28,648 nucleotides of DNA from CAVVYV01 sp963818205. Its GTDB lineage: Bacteria > Actinomycetota > Thermoleophilia > Solirubrobacterales > 70-9. The translations under genes and the position numbers were made by a program. Under the pieces are notes generated by a model, which was not told the origin of the DNA, ran no database searches, and saw nothing but the letters and a program-made list of their open reading frames with translations. The DNA lies in the NCBI GenBank assembly GCA_963818205.1, contig CAWFRG010000002.1:1-28648 (forward strand). Direction: 5' to 3'. Each line of letters opens with the position of its first letter. The stretch's first letter is position 1. This document shows, one piece after another, positions 14,433-22,103 of this stretch.

Positions 14433-15239
14433 ATGTTGGACCTTCAGTCGCACTCGACCGTCTCCGACGGTGAGCTGCCGCCGGCGGAGGTGGTGGCCGC
14501 CGCGGCGAAGGCGGGCGTCACCACCCTGGCTCTCACCGACCACGACGCGGTCGACGGGGTGCCGGAGGCGCAGGAGGAGGCGAGGCGCCAGGGCATCGCC
14601 CTGGTGCCGGCCAGCGAGATCTCCTGCATCCACGCCTCGATCGATGACATGCACATGCTCGGCTACTGGGTGGACGTTGCGGCGATCGCGCCGGCCTGTG
14701 CGCGCGCCCAGCGCGAACGGGTGGTGCGCGCCGAGGAGATCGTCGCGCGCCTCAACGCCCAAGGGGTGAAGGTTTCCTTCGAGGACGCGATCGCCGAGGC
14801 CGGCGACGCCTCCTCGGTCGGCCGTCCCCACATCGCCAAGGCTGCGGGAGTGAAGCCGGACGAGATGGGCGCCTTCTTCGAGGAGTGGCTCGTTCCCGGG
14901 GCCAAGGCGTTCGTCTCGAGGCGCTGGCCGACCGCTCCCGAGGCGATCGAGATCATCCACGGCGCCGGCGGCGCCGCCGTCCTCGCCCACCCGTTCTGGG
15001 ACATGGAGGCCCCCCCCGAGGTCGCGACGCTGATCTCCGACCTCGACCTCGACGGGGTCGAGTGCTTCTACCCCGCCCACGACCGGGCGCAGACCAGGTT
15101 CCTGCTCGAGCTCTGCGGGAAACGGGGACTCGCGCCGACCGGATCCTCGGATTTTCACGGTCCCTCCCACAAGATGTTCGATTCCTTCGCCGCCTATCCG
15201 ACCTATGGCCTCGGGGAGCCCCAACTGCCGCCGCGATGA
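14433..15239 (+). CDS. PHP-domain phosphoesterase (RnmA/TrpH-like)
   Basis: 268 residues from ATG 14433: MLDLQSHSTVSDGELPPAEV, TLALTDHDAVDGV, VPASEIS, DDMHMLGYW, VGRPHIAK, AVLAHPFWD, CFYPAHD and GSSDFHGP. These are the metal-binding motifs of the PHP fold in the order seen in the YciV/TrpH group, which includes 5'-3' RNA exonucleases and 3',5'-nucleoside bisphosphate phosphatases. The first motif is usually D-L-H-x-H. Here it is D-L-Q-S-H, so one metal ligand is Gln5. Other ligands (H7, D12, H37, E62, H74, H133, H186, D240, H242) are present. Lying beside cysC and close to cysH, it could hydrolyse pAp. It starts 14 bases from the divergent Rrf2 gene, so its mRNA may be leaderless, and converges on cysC with a 25-base gap. 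Confidence 0.88.
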   Translation: MLDLQSHSTVSDGELPPAEVVAAAAKAGVTTLALTDHDAVDGVPEAQEEARRQGIALVPASEISCIHASIDDMHMLGYWVDVAAIAPACARAQRERVVRAEEIVARLNAQGVKVSFEDAIAEAGDASSVGRPHIAKAAGVKPDEMGAFFEEWLVPGAKAFVSRRWPTAPEAIEIIHGAGGAAVLAHPFWDMEAPPEVATLISDLDLDGVECFYPAHDRAQTRFLLELCGKRGLAPTGSSDFHGPSHKMFDSFAAYPTYGLGEPQLPPR

Positions 15240-15264
15240 GCCACCCCGGGGATGCGACCCGGCA

Positions 15265-15816
15265 CTAGGCGGGCTGGGCGGCAGGGATCAGCCGGCGCTC
15301 CTCGAGCAGGCCGATGATCTTCCCGGCCGACTCCTCGGGGCTCTCGTTCTCGGTCTCGAGGGTGAGCTCGGGATCGAGCGGCTCCTCGTAGGGGTCGGAG
15401 ACGCCGGTGAACTCCTTGATCTCGCCCTTCAGGGCCTTCTCGTAGAGGCCCTTGGGGTCGCGCTCGATGCACGTATCGACCGACGCCTTGACGAACACCT
15501 CGATGAAGCGCTCGCCCATCAGCTCGCGCGCCTCGGCGCGAATCTCGCGGTAGGGGGAGATCGCCGCGGTGATCACCGGCACCCCGTTGCGGGAGAGAAG
15601 GTCGGCGACGAAGGCGATCCGCCGGATGTTGGTGTCGCGGTCCTCCTTCGAGAAGCCGAGGCCCTTGGAGAGGTTCTCGCGAACGATGTCGCCGTCGAGG
15701 ATCTCGAGCCGCGAGCCGCGGGCGGCGAGCTCCTCGCCAACCATCTTCGAGATCGTCGTCTTGCCGGCGCCCGAGAGCCCGGTGAACCACAGGGTGAAAC
15801 CCTTGTCGTCAGCCAT
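15265..15816 (-). CDS. cysC: Adenylylsulfate (APS) kinase
   Basis: 183 residues. The P-loop GLSGAGKTT (residues 13-21) follows the first strand TLWFTGL. Further marks are EILDGDIVRENLSKGLGFSK, DTNIRRIAFVADLLSRNGV, AAISPYREIRAEAR, and the lid segment with GLYEKALKGEIKEFTGVSDP. It phosphorylates APS at the 3' hydroxyl to give PAPS. The length and motif order are standard. Its ATG lies within the end of sat (8-base overlap), so the two are translated together. Since the local reductase is of the APS type, the PAPS is more likely used for sulfation or storage than for reduction. Confidence 0.95.
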   Translation of the reverse strand: MADDKGFTLWFTGLSGAGKTTISKMVGEELAARGSRLEILDGDIVRENLSKGLGFSKEDRDTNIRRIAFVADLLSRNGVPVITAAISPYREIRAEARELMGERFIEVFVKASVDTCIERDPKGLYEKALKGEIKEFTGVSDPYEEPLDPELTLETENESPEESAGKIIGLLEERRLIPAAQPA

Positions 15817-16900
15817 TTCCGTCCTTTTTGTAGGAGTCGATCAGGATCTGAGCCACCTCGGGGCGGCTGAACTCCTGCGGCGGTATCTCTCCGTTGCCGA
15901 GCATCTCGCGGACCTTGGTACCGCTGAGGAAGACGTGGTCATCGGCGTCGTGCGGGCAGGTCTTGCCCGACGCCATCCCCTCGCACCTGTTGCACCAGAA
16001 GGAGTGCTCGAAGAAGAGGGGCTGGATCCCGAGCTGGTCGAGGTCGACCTCGTCGAAGATCTTCTGGGCGTCGTAGGTGCCGTAGTAGTCGCCGACGCCG
16101 GCGTGGTCGCGGCCGACGATGAAGTGGGTGGCGCCGTAGTTCCGGCGGGCGATCGCGTGGAGGATCGCCTCGCGGGGGCCGGCGTAGTGCATCTTCGAGG
16201 GGAAGACCCCGAGGATCACCCGGTCATGCGGGTAGTAGTCGTCCATCAGGACCTCGTAGCAGCGCATCCGCACCTCCGCGGGGATGTCGCCCTCCTTGGT
16301 CTTGCCGATCAGCGGATGGATGAAGAGTCCGTCGGTGATCTCGAGCGCCGCCTTGGTCAGGTACTCGTGGGCGCGGTGGATCGGGTTGCGAGTCTGGAAG
16401 GCGACCACCCGCTTCCAGCCCCGCTCGGCGAAGGTCTTCCGTGACTCCGCCGGGGTGAGATAGCGGCGCATGAAGGCGTCCTCGTGGTCGGGGAGGGCGG
16501 CGCTTTCGATCGGCCCGGCGACGCAGCGCGCCCCCTCCTCGTAGATCGCGGCGACGCCGGGATGCTCCTTGTCGGTGGTCAGATAGACCTGTTCGGCCTC
16601 CTGGTCGAGGTCGCGGTCGAAGACCTCCTCCACCTGGAGTGTCCCGAGAGCCTTGCCCTCGTCGCTGCTCAGCTCGATCGAGTCTCCGGGGCCGCAGTCG
16701 AGGTCGGTCGGCAGGGTGATCGGGATCGGCCAGTACTGGTCCGCCCCCTCGCCGGTCGCGAGCCGCATCTCCTCGCAGACGCGTCGCCAGTCCTCGGAGC
16801 CCTGGAAGCCGGTGAGCGGCGCGAAGCCGCCGTTGGCGATCAGCTCGAAATCGGCGGTCTGGCGCTCGCTGAGCTTTAGCTGCAGGCTGGTCTGGGTCAC
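15809..16900 (-). CDS. sat: Sulfate adenylyltransferase (ATP sulfurylase), single-chain type
   Basis: 363 residues from GTG 16900: MTQTSLQLKLSERQTADFEL, then IANGGFAPLTGFQG. The catalytic VAFQTRNPIHRAHEYL (QxRN and HxxH), PLIGKTKEGDIP and GRDHAGVGDYYG motifs are present. A Cys cluster (NRCEGM and KTCPHD) follows, as in the zinc-containing bacterial Sat, and the end is SGTKVREML with PPQEFSRPEV. It joins ATP and sulfate to make APS and pyrophosphate, the entry step of sulfate assimilation. This is the monomeric-type Sat, not the CysDN heterodimer. It follows cysH by 81 bases and overlaps cysC. No strong ribosome site is visible before the GTG. Confidence 0.95.
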   Translation of the reverse strand: MTQTSLQLKLSERQTADFELIANGGFAPLTGFQGSEDWRRVCEEMRLATGEGADQYWPIPITLPTDLDCGPGDSIELSSDEGKALGTLQVEEVFDRDLDQEAEQVYLTTDKEHPGVAAIYEEGARCVAGPIESAALPDHEDAFMRRYLTPAESRKTFAERGWKRVVAFQTRNPIHRAHEYLTKAALEITDGLFIHPLIGKTKEGDIPAEVRMRCYEVLMDDYYPHDRVILGVFPSKMHYAGPREAILHAIARRNYGATHFIVGRDHAGVGDYYGTYDAQKIFDEVDLDQLGIQPLFFEHSFWCNRCEGMASGKTCPHDADDHVFLSGTKVREMLGNGEIPPQEFSRPEVAQILIDSYKKDGNG

Positions 16901-16981
16901 CGAGGGCGAAAGAGGGTGGGGGAGATCGGAAAGAGGACTGAAACGGTCAGGAAGAGCGGGACAGGGTAGCGAAGCCCGAGG

Positions 16982-17776
16982 TCAGCCGTGGAGGCCGCAC
17001 TCGGTCTTCTCGGAGCCCGCCCAGCGGCCCGCCCGGGCGTCCTCGCCCGCGGCCGGCCTCCGGGTGCAGTGGGTGCATCCGATCGAGGGATAGCCCTGGT
17101 CGTGGAGGGGGTTGTAGGGGATGTCGTTCTCGCGGACGTAGTCCCAGACCTGCTCCTCCGACCAATCGGCGAGCGGGTTCAGCTTCCAGAGCCCGAAGCG
17201 CTTGTCCCAGGCGAACTTCGGCGCCTTCGCGCGGGTCTGGGAGTCGGCGCGGCGGATGCCCGAGACCCAGCAATCGACCGCGGCGAGCGCCGAGCGCATC
17301 GGCTCGACCTTGCGGATCCCGCAGCAGGCGTCGGGATCGCGGTTCCAGAGCGCGTCGCCGTGAAGCCCCGCCTGTTGCTCCAGGGTGATCGAGCTGTAGC
17401 GGTGGAAGCGGATCCCGTAGCGCTCCTGGAGCGCGTCGCGGGTGGCGTAGGTCTCCGGGAAGAGCACGTCGGTATCGAGGTAGAAGAAGCGCGCCTCAGG
17501 ATTGATCTCGGTCGCCAGGTGGACGGTGACCGAGCTCGTCTTCTGAAAGGAGCAGGCGATGTAGAGCCCGGGATGGAAGTTGTCGAGAGCCCAGCGCAGC
17601 GCCTCGCTGGCGGTTGCCTCCTCGAGCTCGGCCGAGATCGTCTCCGGGTCGAAGCCAAGGGTCCCCAGATCAGGCTGGGGCGGGGCGGTGGCCGGCCCGG
17701 CGCCGTTCTCGTGGAGAACTCCCCGCCGGCCGTTGCCGTTGACGGTCGAATCAGGTTTGGTCGTGGTCGGCTCCAT
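16982..17776 (-). CDS. cysH: Adenylylsulfate reductase, assimilatory, [4Fe-4S] type
   Basis: 264 residues from ATG 17776, whose first base is the last base of the sulfite reductase stop (TGATG). An in-frame ATG four codons upstream is possible but would overlap more. The N-terminal 40 residues are Pro/Gly/Asn-rich and probably disordered. The PP-loop reductase core shows YIACSFQKTSSVTVHL, FFYLDTDVLFPETY, and the cluster ligands CC (151-152, in DACCGIRK) and C234/C237 (GCTHC). The catalytic Cys260 lies in KTECGLHG at the end. Possession of the CC...CxxC cluster is the mark of enzymes that reduce APS directly with thioredoxin, releasing sulfite and AMP. It sits between the sulfite reductase and sat genes. 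Confidence 0.94.
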   Translation of the reverse strand: MEPTTTKPDSTVNGNGRRGVLHENGAGPATAPPQPDLGTLGFDPETISAELEEATASEALRWALDNFHPGLYIACSFQKTSSVTVHLATEINPEARFFYLDTDVLFPETYATRDALQERYGIRFHRYSSITLEQQAGLHGDALWNRDPDACCGIRKVEPMRSALAAVDCWVSGIRRADSQTRAKAPKFAWDKRFGLWKLNPLADWSEEQVWDYVRENDIPYNPLHDQGYPSIGCTHCTRRPAAGEDARAGRWAGSEKTECGLHG

Positions 17777-19743
17777 CAGACCGCGCACTCTCCCTCGCCG
17801 CGCTCGACCTTGTAGGCCTCGGTGCGGTGCCAGTCGATGAAGTGGGTGAGGTTGTCGGCGTTGAACTCGATCGGCAGAGCGAGGTCCTTGACCAGCTCCT
17901 GGAAGGACTCGCTGCCGACCCGCTCGGCGAAGGCGCTGAACTCCTCGCCCTCGTTGCGGTTCTCCTGGTAGTGGCCGACCCAGCGCTCGACCGCCTCCGG
18001 GACCCGCTTCGCCGGCAGGCGTGCCTTGAGGCGGTCCCCGTAGACCACCTCGCCGCCCTCATAGCGGCCGCCGATGTGGGCGATGTAGGCCGGGACCGTG
18101 TGGTCGCCGACCTTCAGCGAGGCCCCGTAGAAGCCAATGTGGGCGATGTGATGCTGGCTGCAGCCATTCGGGCAGCCGGACATCTTGATGTGGATCCGCC
18201 TCGTCAGCGGATCGTCGATTCCCATTTGCTCGAGCCGCTCCCGGACCGCCTCGTTCAGCCCCATCGAGCTGGTGATCCCGAGCTTGCAGGAGTCGGTGCC
18301 GGGGCAGCTGACCACGTCGCCGATCTCGTCCGCCCCGGCCTCTCCCAGACCGAGCTCGCCGAGCCGCTGCCAGACGTCGTAGACCGACTCGTCGCGAACC
18401 CAGCGCAGGACCAGGTTCTGCTGCACCGTCGTCCGTGCGTAGCCGCCGGTGAAGTCGCGCATGATCGCCGCCAGCCCGCGAAACTGCTCGGGGCTGAGGT
18501 CACCGCGATACACGTTCACCTGCACGGTCGAGAAGCCCTGCTGGCGCTGGGGCCTTACGTTGGCCTCGCGGAAGCGGTCGAAGTCGCTGCTAGATCCGGC
18601 GGCGGTGTTTGTGGCCGCCGTTTGTTCTGGGCTGCCGTAACTCTCGGGGACACTGGGCGCGTCGGATTCCTCGTCGTGGATGTAGAGCAGGTGGTCGACC
18701 GAGAAGTCGCGCTGATTGACCCAGTCGCCCTCGAGCTCCTCCTCGACCATCTCCCGGAACGCGTCCATCCCGATCTTGTCGACCAGCACCTTGATCCGGG
18801 CGCGCATCCGGTTCTCCCGCAGCCAGTCCTGACGGTCGAAGATCCGCAGCGCCGCCTCCGTGACCTTCAGGTAGTCCCCGTTGTCGAGCTCGACGAAGTC
18901 GTAGAGAACCGGCGAGATCCGGGGCATGATCGAGGTGCCGCCGCCGATCCGGACCGTGACCCCGCGAACCTGCTTGCCGTCCACCTCCTTCACCTTCGGG
19001 ATGAAGCCGACGTCGTGGATCCCGGTGATCGCGCGGTCGTCGTCGCTGGCGCTGAAGGCGGTCTTCACCTTTCGCGGCATCAGCTGGGTGGTCGGGTGGC
19101 GGACGAAATAGCGGGAGTAGGCCGCCGCGTAGGGGGTGATGTCGAAGGGCTCGTCATCTGAGACCCCGGCCCAGGGGTCGCCGGTGACGTTCCGGATCGT
19201 GTTCCCGCAGCCCTCGCGCGAGGAGAGGCCGGCCTCGCTGATCTGGCGGATGAATTCGGCTGCGTCGGGCAGCGGGATGTGATGGATCTGGATGTTCTGG
19301 CGGGTGGTGATGTGTCCCTTGTTGAGCGGGGCGAACTGCTCGATCGCGTCCGCGAAGGCCTCCATCTGCTCGGGGCTGACGCCGCCGAAGGGCAACTTCA
19401 CCCGGATCATCTGCACGTCAGGCTGCCGCTGGCCGTAGACCCCCTGCTTCAGCCGGAAGCCGATGAATTGCTCCTCGGTCTGCTCGTCGCGGAGGAAGCG
19501 GGCCGCCTCGGTGTCGAAGTCGTCGAACTCCCGCTCGAGGATCGGGATCACGTGCCCGGGGACGTTGTCGTAGACCTCGGGGTTCTCGAGCGAGCCGCGC
19601 TTGCCCTTGCCGTGCTGCTTCTTCCCCAGGTCCTGTTTGAGCTCAGGCTTCTTCGGCGCCCCGTTCTTCTTCGGCGCCCCGTTCCCTTGGGCCGCGGCCT
19701 TGCCCTTCTTGGAGTCCTTTTCTGGTGCGGAGACAGGCTCCAT
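17776..19743 (-). CDS. Ferredoxin-dependent sulfite reductase (siroheme, [4Fe-4S])
   Basis: 655 residues from ATG 19743, preceded by AAGGGAAG. An upstream TTG start would add 20 residues without a ribosome site. Residues 1-50 are Lys/Gly/Ala-rich with a repeated NGAPKK. The two ferredoxin-like half-repeats and siroheme domains follow: FRLKQGVYGQRQPDVQMIR, NKGHITTRQNIQIHHI, SREGCGNTIRNVTGDP, and the second half QQGFSTVQVNVYRGD. The cluster Cys residues are C480 and C486 (SCPGTDSCKLG) and C524 and C528 (SGCPNGCSQHH). The family covers nitrite and sulfite reductases. The cysH-sat-cysC context points to six-electron reduction of sulfite to sulfide. A Ser/Thr/Ala-rich linker (about 355-390) separates the halves. 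First gene of the operon. Confidence 0.93.
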   Translation of the reverse strand: MEPVSAPEKDSKKGKAAAQGNGAPKKNGAPKKPELKQDLGKKQHGKGKRGSLENPEVYDNVPGHVIPILEREFDDFDTEAARFLRDEQTEEQFIGFRLKQGVYGQRQPDVQMIRVKLPFGGVSPEQMEAFADAIEQFAPLNKGHITTRQNIQIHHIPLPDAAEFIRQISEAGLSSREGCGNTIRNVTGDPWAGVSDDEPFDITPYAAAYSRYFVRHPTTQLMPRKVKTAFSASDDDRAITGIHDVGFIPKVKEVDGKQVRGVTVRIGGGTSIMPRISPVLYDFVELDNGDYLKVTEAALRIFDRQDWLRENRMRARIKVLVDKIGMDAFREMVEEELEGDWVNQRDFSVDHLLYIHDEESDAPSVPESYGSPEQTAATNTAAGSSSDFDRFREANVRPQRQQGFSTVQVNVYRGDLSPEQFRGLAAIMRDFTGGYARTTVQQNLVLRWVRDESVYDVWQRLGELGLGEAGADEIGDVVSCPGTDSCKLGITSSMGLNEAVRERLEQMGIDDPLTRRIHIKMSGCPNGCSQHHIAHIGFYGASLKVGDHTVPAYIAHIGGRYEGGEVVYGDRLKARLPAKRVPEAVERWVGHYQENRNEGEEFSAFAERVGSESFQELVKDLALPIEFNADNLTHFIDWHRTEAYKVERGEGECAV

Positions 19744-19800
19744 GAGCCAGAGCTTCCCTTTCGACGTGGCCTCGACCCTTACCCGGGTCCACCAAGGTAG

Positions 19801-19818
19801 CAAACCTGATCGAGTTTG
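19801..19818. promoter_or_regulatory. Palindrome upstream of the sulfite reductase operon, candidate operator
   Basis: CAAAC-CTGATCGA-GTTTG is a 5-8-5 inverted repeat 58 bases before the ATG at 19743. The surrounding AT-rich stretch (with TAAATACC on the minus strand) stands out against GC-rich DNA and is where the promoter should be. Spacing and AT-rich arms suit a dimeric winged-helix regulator such as an Rrf2 protein. Binding by the Rrf2 protein at 13963 is inference only. Confidence 0.35.
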
Positions 19819-19898
19819 AGGTATTTATCGGCGCCGCGAACGCATGACTGTAGCGGCCCCGGCGAGGCGGCTTGCCTCGCCGGTCCGCCGCTAGCCGG

Positions 19899-20790
19899 CT
19901 ACTTCCGCTTCAGCTTCTTCCTCAGCTTCAGGCTGGTCGACTGGGTGCTCGGGGCGCCGCCGGTCGGGGTGAAGGTGAAGGTGACCGTGACTCCCACCTT
20001 GCCCTTCTTATTCAGCTTCTTCAGTTTCTTGCCTGTCGCTCTGATCAGGAACTTGACCGGGCCGGGGGCGGTCACCGTCTTCACCGCAGCGGCCTCGGCG
20101 ATGTTGATCCCGGTCCCCGAGAAGTCGAGCTGGCCGGGGTTGGGCACGCTGATCGTCAGCGTGGCGGTGCCCTTCCTCTTGTTAAGGACCGGCTGGGCGC
20201 TGAGGCCGAGCGTGTTGGTGGGCTCGACGGTGGCCTGGACCAGGACCTCTCGATCGGGCTGTGCGCGGCGCCCGGGCGTGGTGGCTCCGTCGGCGAGCGG
20301 CGGGCATGGTCCAGTAGAGCCTGCGGTCGCCGCCCGGACGTCTGCCCATAGATCGAGTCGCGTCGTTGAGGCGTCGAGGCCGATCGTGATCGCCCGTCTG
20401 GATCGGCAGAGAGGTCGCGAATCGGGCCCGGAGATGCCCGGGCCGGCGAGTCAGCGGTCGCACTGGTCCCCGCGCCGGTGAAGGTGATCCCCGCTCCCGG
20501 GCGCAGAACTCGTAGGCTCGACGTGCTGCCGGTGCTGCCGGACTTGAGTCGCCAGCTCGTGACCGTGCCGTTCGACGGGCGAAGTCAAGCCGCCGGGCGC
20601 CCGAATCGGCGGTCAGGGCTCAGGTTGCGTCGGTCGTACAGTCGGCAGAGTTGCAGTGGTCGGTTGACAGCTGCGAAGACGCCAGATTGCTGCCGATCGT
20701 CACCGCACCTTGTGCGGCTCCGGCGGTGGCGATCAGGACAACCGCAGCCACGCCCACCAGAAGAGTTCCCCGGCTCCTCATCAAGCGCAT
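19899..20790 (-). pseudogene. Secreted protein with Lys-rich C-terminus, multiply broken
   Basis: From ATG 20790, MRLMRSRGTLLVGVAAVVLI and ATAGAAQGA form a signal peptide, followed by VTIGSNLASSQLSTDHCNS. A TGA stops the frame at about residue 54. The family then continues in other frames: NGTVTSWRLKSGSTGSTSSL, RVLRPGAGITFTGAG, RFATSLPIQTGD, ITIGLDASTTRLDLWADV, REVLVQATVEPTNTLGL, NKRKGTATLTISVPNPGQLD and a Lys-rich end (ATGKKLKKLNKKGKVGVTVT), closing at 19899. I know the architecture as a common secreted beta-sandwich type in Solirubrobacterales without assigned function. One stop and at least three frame changes show the gene is dead. It lies between the sulfite reductase promoter and a cluster of hairpins. 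Confidence 0.65.
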
Positions 20791-20803
20791 CGTAATACGC
20801 GAA

Positions 20804-20919
20804 CGGCCCGCTTGGGAGCGGGCCGCTCGTAGGTGAAATGGGGCGATGCCCCATGCACAGCTCAGGCCTTGAAGTCTAGAGCGCGGAGGGCGCTGGACTC
20901 GAACCAGAACCAGCCCTCC
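20804..20919 (-). ncRNA. Candidate structured RNA: tRNA-like minihelix followed by two hairpins
   Basis: Read on the minus strand, GGAGGGC (20919-20913) pairs with GCCCTCC (20891-20885) as a 7-bp acceptor-like stem. Inside is CTGG-TTCGAGT-CCAG, a T-arm-like hairpin with an exact T-loop. Next come a perfect 7-bp hairpin with a 3-base loop (20838-20854) and a perfect 9-bp hairpin with a 4-base loop (20804-20825) that could stop transcription. There is no T run, and no promoter was recognised. It may instead be a deleted tRNA gene plus a terminator. Confidence 0.3.
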
Positions 20920-21050
20920 CGGGCCGATCGCAACAACCCTGAACTGTGCATCCCACCGCGGGATTTCACCCTCCGCGCAGGTCTCATTGAACGGCGCTGA
21001 CTCGCACGGATGGCGCGATGGTTGTGTCGAAATCGCGTATGAATGGCGAG

Positions 21051-22016
21051 ATGACTGAGATACCGGTGATCTCGGGTGAGGCGGTGTTCGCGGCCGTCGA
21101 TCCGGCGACGGCGGTCGAGCGCACCCGGATCGCCTTCGAGCGCCACGCCAGGGGCGAGTGGACGATGCCGGCGAAGGTCTACCTCGACAGCCCGCCGCAC
21201 GGCGACTTCCGGGCGATGCCGGCGCTGGGCGACGGACTGGCGCTGCTCAAGTGGGTGACCTCGTTCCCGGGCAATCGCGCCCGCGGCCTTCCGGTCGTTC
21301 GCGGCGAGGTACTGCTCTCCGATGCGACCACAGGCGAGGAGCTTGCGGTGATCGAGTGCTCTTCGGTGACCTCGCTGCGCACGGGGGCCGCCGCGGCGGT
21401 CTCGGCTCAGGCGCTGGCGCGGGACGGGGCCCAGTCGGTCGGGATCATCGGCTCCGGCGTCAACGGCGCCTGGTCCGCCCGCTGCCTCGCCGCGGTCGGC
21501 TACGGCCCCGGCGTATGCGCCGACCTCCGCCCCGAGGCAGCCGAGGCGCTCGCCGGCGAGCTTGGCTGGCGGGTCGGCTCCAGCGAGGAGGCCGCTCGCC
21601 AGGACGTGGTCGTGACAGTCACCCCGGGCGACCAGCCGGTGATCACCGCGGGAGTGCTGACGCCGGGCCAGCACATCGCCGTCCTCGGCGCCGACGCCCA
21701 CGGCAAGGCCGAGGTCGAGCTCGAGGCGCTCGAGCGCTGCCGGCTCTTCTGCGACGAGTGGGAGCAGGCGAGCGCCGGCGGGGAGCTTGCCAATGGGGTG
21801 GAGGCGGGGCTGGTCGGCCGCGACGCGGTGACTCAGCTGGGCGACGTGCTCACGGGGAAGGCGAGAGGACGCAGCTCTGACGCGGAGATCACCCTCTTCG
21901 ACTCGACCGGATTGGCGATCCAGGACCTGGGGATCGTCCAGGCGGTGTTCGAAGCGTGGCGTGACGGCCGGATCGAGGCCCCCGTGGTTCAGCTTACGCA
22001 TGAGATCGAGCTGTGA
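21051..22016 (+). CDS. Ornithine cyclodeaminase / mu-crystallin family protein
   Basis: 321 residues from ATG 21051 (MTEIPVISGEAVFAAVDPAT). In-frame ATGs at 21018 and 21039 would add 11 or 4 residues, and no start has a clear ribosome site. The N-terminal part has WTMPAKVYLDSP and LALLKWVTSFPGN. The Rossmann part has SVGIIGSGVNGAWSARCLAA, then the DLRPEA segment and VVVTVTPGDQPVI, followed by IAVLGADAHGKAEVELEALE and FDSTGLAIQDLGIVQAVFEA. This is the ornithine cyclodeaminase/alanine dehydrogenase superfamily, which binds NAD(P) and acts on amino or imino acids. The exact substrate is not predictable. A strong terminator follows 13 bases after the stop. The gene stands intact among pseudogenes. 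Confidence 0.9.
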   Translation: MTEIPVISGEAVFAAVDPATAVERTRIAFERHARGEWTMPAKVYLDSPPHGDFRAMPALGDGLALLKWVTSFPGNRARGLPVVRGEVLLSDATTGEELAVIECSSVTSLRTGAAAAVSAQALARDGAQSVGIIGSGVNGAWSARCLAAVGYGPGVCADLRPEAAEALAGELGWRVGSSEEAARQDVVVTVTPGDQPVITAGVLTPGQHIAVLGADAHGKAEVELEALERCRLFCDEWEQASAGGELANGVEAGLVGRDAVTQLGDVLTGKARGRSSDAEITLFDSTGLAIQDLGIVQAVFEAWRDGRIEAPVVQLTHEIEL

Positions 22017-22029
22017 TCCCCCCTGAACG

Positions 22030-22062
22030 GCGAGCGGCCCCCTGCGAGAGGGGGCCGCTCGC
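22030..22062 (+). terminator. Strong intrinsic-type terminator, probably bidirectional
   Basis: Perfect 14-bp inverted repeat (GCGAGCGGCCCCCT and its complement) with a 5-base loop, starting 13 bases after the stop at 22016. It also lies beyond the end of the minus-strand pseudogene at 22104, so it can serve both. No T run follows, as is common in high-GC actinobacteria. Confidence 0.75.
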
Positions 22063-22103
22063 TTCGCCCGTGCCCCTCGGACACTGGCTCGCCGCTACGT
22101 GTG

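Noticed and set aside
17827..19161. 444-codon plus-strand frame opposite the sulfite reductase
   Set aside because: Same composition-driven antisense effect. No motif and no ribosome site.
20862..22001. 379-codon minus-strand frame opposite the ornithine cyclodeaminase gene
   Set aside because: Shadow frame. Its end (WFWFESSALRALDF) is just translation of the tRNA-like minihelix.
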